Shown piece after piece: positions 10,870 through 31,900 of a stretch of DNA of 64,000 nt. Numbering within the stretch: position 1 is the stretch's first letter; every line of letters begins with the position of its first letter. The stretch spans positions 13,919,232 through 13,983,231 of the forward strand of contig NC_072469.1 of NCBI RefSeq assembly GCF_027596085.1, given 5' to 3'. Made by a program: the position numbers and the translations under genes. Below the pieces are notes generated by a model. That model was not told where the DNA came from. It saw only the letters and a list, made by a program, of their open reading frames with translations, and made no database searches. This stretch comes from Anoplopoma fimbria (taxonomy: Eukaryota > Chordata > Actinopteri > Perciformes > Anoplopomatidae).

Positions 10870-10990
10870 GTTTGAGTCAATGGCTTAGCTTGACTGTCGT
10901 CTCTTCATCGTGCGGCTCCAGCGTCCAACACTGACTGTCTGACTGACTGAGAGAGGTCTGACTGTGTTTAGAGGGAAGTAAACAGAGGAA
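10870..10990 (-). other. map3k8: Probable map3k8 5' UTR exon with a short upstream ORF
   Basis: A leader exon must precede the acceptor at 10197. Minus-strand sequence here ends ...CATTACGGCAA before GTACTG near 10862, a possible donor. A seven-codon upstream ORF (MKRRQSS) lies at 10908-10885. The exon limits and TSS are inferred. Confidence 0.45.
10885..10908 (-). other. Upstream ORF MKRRQSS in the map3k8 leader
   Basis: ATG at 10908-10906 and TAA at 10887-10885 on the minus strand. It is too short to be a conventional gene; its value would be in damping translation of map3k8 if the leader exon is as inferred. Confidence 0.4.
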
Positions 10991-11483
10991 GTGCAGTCGA
11001 TCGGCGCGTGGGTGGAGAACACTTCAATGCCAAGTGCTTTACTCTCAGTCGGTTTCGTTTTCCCTTTGATTTGTTTTCTCAGATGAAAAACAAATTTCAT
11101 GTGGCCCGGCTGCTGAAACACAGGGGATCACCTTCCATAGAACCGTTGGGTGTTTTCCTGTGGGAAATTGATTTTTTTTTTTTTTTTGTTTTGTCAAAGC
11201 GTCTTTTAATAGAAGGAATAATGGAAATATAACATATTACAACGATCAAGTCATTAGACATATAATAAAGACGAAATTCAAATTTAAGTTATAGTTGTAA
11301 AAGCTAACAAGGTCACATTAGAAGCGGCGTTAAAAGCATTCATCCTTACCATAGACTGTATATGTTATGATCCATGTATGTGTTTCTCAAGACATATTAT
11401 CGCCCAAACGTCTGATTTGGTACATCTCTGTTGCCGTAGAAAAAACCACGCGCATGCGCCTTTCCGCTTCTTTTTGAGCAGCA
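10991..11483. promoter_or_regulatory. Divergent promoter between map3k8 (minus) and mtpap (plus)
   Basis: Fewer than 500 nt separate the inferred map3k8 leader from the mtpap ATG, head to head. The mtpap side is GC-richer and holds a perfect NRF-1 palindrome. No TATA box is placed suitably for mtpap. A T-run lies at 11171-11187. A shared or bidirectional promoter is likely from spacing alone. Confidence 0.6.
11450..11459. promoter_or_regulatory. NRF-1 binding site, perfect palindrome GCGCATGCGC
   Basis: The ten bases equal the NRF-1 consensus on both strands and lie 24 nt before the mtpap start codon. NRF-1 is the standard activator of nuclear genes for mitochondrial proteins, which fits mtpap. 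Confidence 0.7.
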
Positions 11484-21854
<10,371 letters not shown>

Positions 21855-22140
21855 GACTCTCTGGAGATCTCAGAAAGCAGCTCCATCCTCTTACTTTCAC
21901 TTTACTCATGCACTGGTGGACACCTCCTGGTTTTCATGTTGGTGCCTAACTGAGGAGGCGAGGAGCAGCTTCTACTGGTAAATTCATCTGCCGGACTATA
22001 GTTCCAAACATGGACACTGGAGGGCATTACTGAGGCCTGTGTGTGCATATGTTTGGGACCTGGAATAAGGGAGTGATTACTGTGTACTTTATTGTAGACT
22101 TGCTTACTCTGTTGTAATTAAAGCCACTCCTAAAGAGTCC
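21855..22140 (+). other. mtpap: Probable mtpap 3' UTR
   Basis: It follows the stop codon. The polyadenylation variant ATTAAA occurs at 22117-22122, giving a short 3' UTR of about 280 nt. The cleavage site is inferred. Confidence 0.55.
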
Positions 22141-25100
22141 TTCCAGTGGCTCTTTAGGAGCTAAGACTGTTTTATGATTCACATGTTTATTAGATTCAAA
22201 ATATGTTGTGCATGGAGGTTTTGATTTATACTGATCACTAACATCTGTTTACACCTCAAAACAAAATCACTATGGATATATTTCTTTCTAATAATGTCAC
22301 AATACAGATGGAATATTCTAGCTTTTATTGAAAAACTGAAAACACTGGATTTGTTTTTTATGGCCCTCCAAAAATGACAAAATGTGGTTAAAGGGTTTCA
22401 GACATACATCAATACTTCTAGTTTAAAGGAGTGTAGAAAAAACAACTAAACCTTTTTTCCCTCCAATTAGTTGGAAGAGAAAGAGAAAAGCCTTTTCACC
22501 GTTAGCTACTTAGCTGGAGCTAACTTGTGATGGAGTGATAGACATAACCCGCACTGGCTGTTATAGTTTAACGATTAAGTCAGCTAGGTACAGTAGCTAG
22601 TTGAAAAGGCTGGTTCTCAGAGTGTGAAAGCTAAGCTAGCTAACCACATAGTATGATGCTCTGCGCTCATTTTAACTAGTTTATATTCTTAAAGCACTTA
22701 CTATTTATTTTTGACTCGTCTAATGACATTTAACTGCCTTTTGTCCACTAAAAAGAACACTCTAACACCATCTTCAAAATGTTACATCTGGATTTCAATT
22801 TTTTTAGCAGCAAATGATCAAAAACAGTGACATAATGGTGCTAGCGTGTGTAAAATGTATATAGAAGCAGACAGCCCATTAACTTGGTCCCCCAGTTAAC
22901 TGGAACCAAAGTCAGCTTTGTGGCAAAGTCTGTTGAATCGATTGACCTCTCTGAAAACCCACTGATTGATATGTCATGTTAAATATGTGAAAAGAGACGT
23001 ACCACGGAACTCTTGATTCAGTTTCCACATTGCTCGAAATGTGGCTGAAGCACCAAAAGGTCAGTCACATTCTACAATTTTTTTTTAAACATTTTTTTCC
23101 AAAGTTACATAACCTGAGAATATGTATGTGCCTGTGAGATAGTGGAAAGAGAGGAGACCTTAGGGTGCATGTGTTAAGAGTGCATCTACAGGTTCACATC
23201 CTATGAGTGTGCCTGTGTGTGTTTGTATATGAGTGTTTCAGGCCCATGGGGCAGCGTTTGAGGAGCAGGGAGTGTGCAGCCCACAGCTGTTTTTCCACTC
23301 ATTTCTGTGGGAGGTCAGAGGGGTGAGAGGATAGACTTTTAACTACCTCCCCTCTTACCGCCCGTCCACCTTTTGCCAGAGGGGGCACGGCACGGATGAG
23401 AGGAAAAGAGCGAGTCAGAAGAAAACCCATCACCGCCTCTCACCCCCTCCTGGTCTTGAACTTCACTTACTGTCCCTGCCTCCTCTGTTCTATCTTACTC
23501 TTTTTTTTCACCTAATTTAATGCGCCTTTCTTTCTATCTCAGTCATCTCTTTCCTCTCAGAGTGGCAGCATTCTTTGAGGTTTGCAGAGTTTATTTATTT
23601 CCATGAGTGAATTAAATTGAGTGACGGATCTGCTCTGGTGGAGCAACAGAGTGGTTAAGAAACGTGGCGGTTGGAGATGCATCGGGTGGGGAAATCAACA
23701 CCTCAGGAGGGCTCGATGAAATGGGATTGCTGGGTGTTCTAGGGTTCATTTGAAGGAGCCATATGTCATGTGATTTTTTATTTTTATAATTTATAGACAC
23801 CTCTTGGATGGCACTCTCCATTTATTGAACAGTTTATAGGGTCATTATAGGGATAGATAGAAACTGTGGCCACTTTCCAAAAGGTTAGAACAGTTCAATG
23901 TCAAGGTTAATCATATATTTTTTTCTAAGTCATCTTAACCATCGCAGTAGCAAGGTTTTATGTGAGCGACTCCCAGTGATAGAGCACATAAGTCTGCAAA
24001 GGGACCAAGGTTGTGTTTGGCTAACCTGCCCAGCAGTGACCTTCCTCAGAGGTGTTAGCAGGCGGCACACTGTGGGCTCTGATTTATTAGGAAAACTGGT
24101 AAAAAAAAGTCCAAGATGGATTGGCCCTCTCTCAGGAAGTCCAGAGGTTCAGCAGGGCGATGGCCAGAGTTTATGTTGCTGCCTTTTTATTCTTGGCTCC
24201 TAATGCGCCTTCAGAGCCTGAAAGAATGTAAAGAGGTGGCCTGAGGGTTTGAAAAACATGGGAGGGATTTGAGGAAACGTGGTGAGGGAGGAAAAGTAGG
24301 AAAAACAACAAGAAATGAAAAAGATCTTGGCACCCATTCGAGGTTGAATGCCCCCTAAAAATGAAGCAGGGTGCTGCGAGCATTTGAGGGGAAAAAAGGG
24401 CTTTGCTTTTGGAGAACGTGTTATTTGAAGTAAAGGCCTTATCAGCTGGAGCACTTTCAGAACTAATTTTATCAAGCCGTCCGATCACCACGCCACTCCT
24501 TCCACTTACCTCCACCGGCTCCACAAAGACTTGTGAGCAGCGTGGAGAATCGTAATCTCAAAAGCACTTCCCCACGCAGTTCCATGAATTGTCCCTGCAA
24601 CATTGTGAGAGGTCATTTCGCTGGTTTCCGTGGTTGAGGGACAAGGGTCCTGGCGGCCTCTGGGGGGCCCAATCTCCTGCTTACTCCGAAGTTTCCCCAC
24701 TCATCAACAACACGTTTGGCTGTGCATGGGACATGGTGAAAGTGAGCAGGGAGCGCTGGAATGCACTTGTTGCATGCCGAGGCTCTTGAGGTTATCACTG
24801 TTTGTATCTCTGGCTGCAGAGTTACTACTGCGTAACTGCAGAGGTGTGTACTGGCTGAAGAATGTGCCTATTGAAAACTGTATTCAAGTGGCCCAGTCAC
24901 TGGCAGCCTCTTTATCAATGTCTCCATGTCCCTCTACAATGAAAACATGAGGCAAACTATTGGCGACCAACTTGATGCCTGGGACTTACTGTACCCACCA
25001 ACAGCACCATTGTTTCAGTGTAGGACGCATGGCTTGCTTCTTTGGAGCCTGGCACAGAGTTACTGGCGGCCGAAGCCTCTGAGTGTCAGCGACCGCGGCG

Positions 25101-28054
25101 GTGTGCACATTCTTCCTCTTACTGGACAGTAGAGAGGCTACAACCATTCAACACTGGCCAAATCAAACCCCTGTTGAGACAGTGACCGCATGCTGTGATG
25201 GAAGACGAGCGGTCACGTGGGTACACCACACACAAGCACACATGGCCGTTGTACCACTGTGATCAGCACATGGGCGGGTGTCCAATGGAAACGCACCCAG
25301 ATCGTCCACAGTGCTCCACCAAGCTCTCCTGGGTGAATTTACTCCACGTTTAGAGAATGCATGTGTATTTGCAACATACATACATGTGACTCCACGTCCC
25401 CAGAGCTCAGGCTGCTGCGTTTACATCATCACGTGTGCTTTGTTGTTTTTGTCAAAGCTGCCGTCGTTCCATGAAGAGGCTGAAACCCGTTTGATGTACG
25501 GTATTTTGTTTAGTTCCTCCTTAAATTAAACATGATCAGGGGGATGTTTTCATTTACAGGCTTCTAATTTCCTCAAGGACATGTCCTGGAAAACTTATTA
25601 CAGGAAAACAGGGATACTTTATGTTAAACTGTGTACTATCCTGTAGACATATGCCTGCTACAGAATAAAAGACTCCTGACGTATACTGTAAATAACAATT
25701 CTTTAAAAGGTATGATTGGGTAGCTGTATGCGTTTCCACACAGCAACCTTTTTCTTCCTGTTGTTCTACTGATGCGTAGCCATTGAAAGCATCTACCATC
25801 AGTGATTACAATGTGCATGAGCAGATTTTGCAAAGTGAAGCATGTTCACTTTGCACACTTCCATTTACTAATTCCAATTAATTGTAAGTGCAACCTACAG
25901 ACTTTTTATATGTATACAGGTATGCAAAGATTAGGTCCAAATTACATAGTTCTTTCCTGGAAACCTTCTAGGAATCACAGGGGCAATATTTGGTAAATTA
26001 GTGGCGACACCACGCTGTTGTATTTGAACTCTAAAGACCGTGTTCAGCTTTATCAGGGCCCTCCTATTGCTATGTGAAAGCTGCTCTCCTAAATTTTGAC
26101 TGATTAAATTTTATATCAGAACTGTCTTCATTTGCAAAATATTTGAAAGTCATGAAAATTAATTAATATTGGACTTTAAAATGTACTGTTGATGTTAACC
26201 CTCAGCCAGCTCAGCCCAGTGTTTAGGATATGGACCCTGTCCAGAGGCGCCTAAAGGGGGGTATAGACCAGGCTATTCCAAGGAGAGTAGGGCTGGAAGC
26301 AGTACAGTGTTGGGGCTGCAGAGATAATAGTGTTGGATCTGTGCTGGCGGGTTGATCACTAACATCCTCTCTCTCCTCATCCTCACGAGCCAGATCTCTC
26401 CTCCCTTTTTCTATAAGAGCTTAATCTACAGTCTGCACCACAGTCAGTGAGGGCCTTATCAGCTGTGGGAGAGCGGCCTGCATGTCGGCTCCAGCCTTGG
26501 CTCCCTTCACTGGACAGACCTGGCCGAGTTGATACACACTCCTATGGACACACACAAGCACAGCCACAAGGCTAGTTCAAGTTCACGCTCAAGACCACAG
26601 CAGTGTTTTAGATTCAGAAGTTATGAAGGCTACAGGATTAATATCCACTTTAGACTGCTGAACAGTTTACTGCACTGGTTCCAAACATTTTTGGCTTGTG
26701 ATTATTTATAGCCAAGAAATGCTTACCTGGTGACCAGTCGCATATGTATGTGAGCTATGTGCAGATCAATCACAGAGTGATGTTCCCTTCTTACCAGTGG
26801 AGCGTAGTAGTAAACAACTCTGTGCTTCCGTTTCCATGGGCACCAATAAATGTGGCACATCATTTTTTGAAAGATTAGATATTTGTATGACTCAGCACAG
26901 ACTATAAAGTTTATTTGTTGTGACACCCCATCTTAGCTTCTTATGGCTCCAACAACTCTGTGGAACAGCCCCTGATTTTATATTTCAGTGATATATATAT
27001 TTCTTGACAACTATTAGTTCAAATTGTGGTGCAAGTGCACAAACAGGGAACACTGTTGCAGCACAAAATGAATGTGCGTTATGTTAAAATGGGCGGCATG
27101 CCTCTTCAGGCCATACTCTTCAATGTTTGGGTTCCTTTGGCTCCCATCCATTTAGAGGAAATGGCATTCATTCCAGGAAATCATAGACACAATTCAGATG
27201 CTCTGTTTTCATATTCAGAAACCAGGGGCTCCTCTTTTTTCTATTATTTTTCCAATCAAAGCCGCAGTATTTCATTCCTCCTCAGTGTAAAAGATTGTTT
27301 TCCTTTAGCGTTATTGCTAATGCAATAAAGACTGCGGCCTCTATGCATTTCACTTCTATGGAAACTGTTTCACTCCCTCTACTCCTCCATGCACAATTAA
27401 TTTCAGATGTCACTTGTAGGTGGCTGGTGAATTCCTGAAATACTGGAGTTTTTTTTTTTCTCCGCCTCACTGTATTCCAGTAAGTACAAATTGGAGATCT
27501 GTGCGTAAGAAAGAGCCACGGAAATGAAAGGAGACAGACTGAAAACAAGCCTTGTGCTGCCGGTGCCCGACAGAGAGGGACTTATTCAAACTTATCATTA
27601 GGCTGCTGTTAGGAGCTTGGAGCGGGGGGATAACCATCCAAATGCCACGCTCAACTTGATTAAAGTGCACAAATGACGCGGTGACAGTGTGGTCAGATTT
27701 CCACGATGCCCTTTAAAGGCAGAGAGCAGTAACTACAGCTTAGTTTTCAGGGTGAGTGATTAAACTGTATCAAATGGATAGGTTATAATGCTTTCTTTCC
27801 ATTTGTGTTGTTTTTTTTGCAAGACACAAAATTATTGTTAAGCTCCTGTTGCTGCGTTATTAATTAAACACAAACCATTTCTTGTTTCTAACCTTAATGA
27901 AGTAGTTTTGTTGCCTAAACCAACCCAATCGTTCACAACGGTAACCACATGGCATTGTGCATTTCTGCAAGCGTGATACGACGCTGACATTCTTCCATCT
28001 GAGACACATTGCGAAAGTGCGACCTTAACTGACCCAGCAAAATGCATAAAAATA
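22141..28054. other. Intergenic, no gene seen
   Basis: 22440-22960 is rich in TTAGC/GCTAGC words and looks like an old repeat. 24000-24530 and 26200-26520 are low-repeat, moderately GC-rich stretches without coding potential; each holds the 14-mer GGCCTTATCAGCTG. 27810-28020 contains a GTTTTGTTGCCTAAAC-type phrase that looks like a widespread fish repeat and is echoed at about 48510-48680. Confidence 0.5.
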
Positions 28055-28800
28055 TATTCATGCATTCATCTCAAGCAGACTAGACTGCTGCAACGCACCC
28101 TTTACTGGTCTTCCAAAAAAATGTATTGAGAGGCTGCAACTCATCCAAAACTCTGCTGCCAGACTGCTAACAAAAACCAAAAGGAGAGAACACATCACTC
28201 CAGTCTTAGCTACACAGCACTGGCTGCCTATAGCCTCCAGAATTGATTTTAAAGTCCTTTTACTCGTCTACAAATCTCTAAACGGATTAGGACCGGCCTA
28301 CATAACAGACTCCCTGTTGCTCTATGTTCCTCTATGAACCCCTAGATCCTCCAGTGCTGTGTTTCTAGCTACTCAAAACTGCTTGAAAAAGTAAAAAAAA
28401 TGAAAAAGCACCTTTTTTTTTTTTACTTATGCTCCCAAACTGTGGAACAACCTACCTCAAAACATTAGAGAGGCATCCTCAGTTGACATTTTCACATTTT
28501 TGCATCATTTAAAAACAAATCTATTTTACCAAACCTTTCTTTTTTAATAGCACTTTATGCGCGCTCCACATAGTCCCACATCTTTCTTTCAAATTATCTT
28601 ATATGTATTTAACCAATTTTATGTCTATACATTTTTATTCATTTATTTAATTATTTATCATTTTAAATGTTACATTTCTTCCACTCTTTATTTATCTGTT
28701 TAATTTTTTAATTTTTAATTTAATTTATTTTTTATGTGCAGTACTTTGAGCTACATAGTCTGTATGAAATGTGATATATAAATAAAGATTATAATTGTTT
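28055..28800 (+). mobile_element. L2/Rex1-type LINE remnant (3' end of reverse transcriptase and 3' UTR)
   Basis: Translation in shifting frames gives recognisable ORF2 C-terminal pieces: DYCNA-like at the start, RLQLIQNSAARLL-like (here GCAACTCATCCAAAACTCTG), HITPVL...HWLP (ACACAGCACTGGCTGCCTATAG), and APKLWNNLPQNIREASSVD near 28430-28490. The 3' end has GTGATATATAAATAAAGATTATAA, the short A-rich tail type of L2/Rex1 elements. Several stops and frameshifts show it is dead. The 5' part is absent, as is usual for truncated LINE copies. Confidence 0.8.
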
Positions 28801-28956
28801 TTATATGAAACCTGTTTTGTTTTTTTTTTCATAAATGTCATTCAGCTTATCCCTTGGTTTGTAGAAACATACAATGCCAAGATTTTTTCTGCCGACTGGG
28901 TTGCTTGACAACTCAAGGTTGTAAGTCAAAAGATGAGGTTGCAGCCAATGCTTCTC

Positions 28957-28957
<1 letters not shown>

Positions 28958-28997
<40 letters not shown>
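28958..28997. repeat. (TTA)n microsatellite
   Basis: About 13 uninterrupted TTA units. Confidence 0.97.
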
Positions 28998-28998
<1 letters not shown>

Positions 28999-31900
28999 AG
29001 TGTATGCTGCCTTATTTATGTAGGATACTCCACCATCAAGTTGTTAGCTCAACAAAATTTTGATATTTCAATTACAGTCAGGAACTACGATAGGAAAAAA
29101 AAGTATATCTCCCCTGTAGTGCATCCTGAGCTAAACCATAGTGTTTTAATTGCCCAACCTTAACTAGCTTAAACAGGTGTTAGCTTAGACGTAACCATGA
29201 GATTTTTATGTAAGGATAAAACGTGCAAGGATGTATCTAAGACATAAGACCTTTTGGTCTGTAGAATATAAATCTGGAAATTCTGGTCAAGTTAACACGA
29301 CAAGCACAATATGATAGCATAATTATTTTGCTGCTAACAACCAGTTTTCGCCAAGGCTAGCTTTGGCTACCCCAGTTAGCTCTTGGCTCTCTTGCTGTAG
29401 CGTTGTAGTTGCCGGTTTGGTTTTAAGCTGTTTTTCATTGTAACTTTACTATTAAAAGTGCTGATTTTATTGAAATTATAAATGTCTATGGCATAAAAAA
29501 TGGATATTGCAATATAAATGACAAGTCGGGTCTGGTTTTAACAACATTCTAACTAATTACTGCATACTGGCTTTGTAAGGTATTGTGAAACAATGCTCTT
29601 TTTTTTATTAAGCCCATGGAAGGTGGAGATGCTACAAGGGAAGGGCGGAAACAAGCACTTACTTGGTGGGCTCGATTCAGGACAATATGGGGTGTGAGGG
29701 TGGAAGCCACAAAGGCAGCTCTGTGTTTCAGTAAGAGCTCCGAGTTGCTCTGCTGGCAGGCATACATAGATCAGTATTGTATCTGTGTTTAGTCCATTGG
29801 ACCCAGCGTTCAGTCCCGCCCCCACAATGTCACATGAACTCATCCAGATGTGTGCATCACGAGTGGGGAATCAGATTTGTTTTCTTCAAAGAAAATGCAA
29901 AAATATGGCAATAGTAGTGTACCTCACTCATGACAGCATCACTACGAGTGTCTGTTTTAACAAGAACAAGGTCTACACCTCATATTTATCTCTGCAGCTA
30001 AAATTGGGAGAGCAGATCTTGTATCACCTCTTGCACTCTGACATGAAAAATCTACACTGAGAGGTTGGATAAATATAGGCCCTGAACTAACTGCGGAGGT
30101 ATCCATACTTAGAATCAACCCAAATTCCTAAAACATCTGAAAATACCTCCCAAGCCTGCTTCTGTCAAACATCACAACTCGCCTCAAACAGCTCCTGATG
30201 CCTGCCATCGGCACAACAGGATTGAGGTTAGCTGTGCAGCAATGAGAGAAAGGGAACAAACATAAACTCGTCCTCAGGAGTATTATCCTATTTCTGCGGC
30301 ACATTTCTATTCATCTCTCCCTTCGCCTCCACCTCTGATTTCCTCAAGATCAGGGAGAATAGCGGAAAAGGCAGAGAGATGAAACGCAGTTTATCGCCTC
30401 GCCCCCTCTCCCACCATCACCCACCTTCCTCGGTGGCTCCAATTAAACTGGCCCTGGTTCCTATTGCGTAATAAAAAACCCTATCGGCTTCCTGTGCAGG
30501 TTCATAGTGTGGTTAATGAAGCCGCTATCAGCTCACAGAGCAGGACAAGGTCTTATTAGAGCCAGTGGAATGTGGCGAGGCCCACTGGATCAGAGGCTCC
30601 CAGCTCATTAGAGAGCATCTGTAGCGGCCCACTTACATGGTAGACTGGCTGATTGGGTGATAGACTGGCTGGCTGACCAGACTGATTGACCTGTTTGCTT
30701 TTTATGTATCCATTTTCTGTCAATGTGCTTTGTTTACTTGTTTTCTTTTGGTGACTTCTAGCTAAGGATTGACTGAAATAATGACCTAGTCAGGCTGAAT
30801 GTCCAAAGCCCACAAAGAGAACAGGGTGGTTTACTTTATCAAAGCATTTGTTTAGCATTCTAGTTGACTAAAGCTTCTAAAATAATTCTGATGAAATAGA
30901 TTTTTGGTTTATAATAGCGGAGAAATTGTTGCAGTCTGTGTGTCGCTTACAGCCCATTCTCAATGTCCTCAGGTCAGATAAGTGGAGACAGGTAGAACTT
31001 ATCTCATATATATTAACTGCAATACCAAATTTCACACTTGGGGACAGCGTAACAAGTTGTAAAAATCATATAGCCTGATGGCAAACATGTTAGCATGTTA
31101 GCAAACTGTTGCCTTTTTACACAACTAACTACATAGAGCAGGATTAGCTTTCGTTTCAAGTCCAAATACATGTTTCATTATGCAGCTAGTTGGGAACTTT
31201 TTCTGTCTACATATTACCAGTTGATGCTACGTACATAGTGCACAGTGGGTTTATCAGAACCTTTTTTGCTGAAACGCTGATGAGAGTGGTGCAAGTGAAC
31301 CAAAACAGCAATCCATAAAACCTAAACAAAGAGCTGAATGTGCTAAAATGCTTCGAAGGGAACTGCAGAGTTAGGTGATAATTATATGTCGGTGTAGAGC
31401 ACACAAATCATAATTCACAGCTACTATCATCAAGGAATAGTTTAGTACCTTGGGAAATTGATTAATAATATATCATAGCATGCAGCAGATTTCAAATCTG
31501 CCTTATGCTCTGTCTGAGCACATCACAAGACAGATTATTCCACTAATCATTTAAACAACCAAACGATTAGTCAGCCTTGGAAAAATGTGACTTTTGCACT
31601 GTCCCCATTTCCTTGAATACCTTGCAAGAGGTGTATGCCAAAGTCATTTGTGAGTTGCTGTACATAGGGAGGAGAAGAGGGCTATTAACACGCTTAAGTG
31701 TAAGCAGGAAAAGTGAGGGTCATGCCAATCACTCCGAACATGTCTGCATATTCTGCAGGGCTGTCAAAATAGCTGCTTCGTAGCTGAGGCACAGCTTTTG
31801 CCTTTTCTATATCAATTCATCCTAAAAGCAGTTTTTTCAGCATAGTTGCAGATAAAGCTCAGGCTACACTAATATGATTAGTATTATACTATTTGCATAA

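Noticed and set aside
11120..11135. kB-like site GGGGATCACC upstream of map3k8
   Set aside because: It differs from the NF-kB consensus at the 3' half, and one near match in 500 nt is expected by chance.
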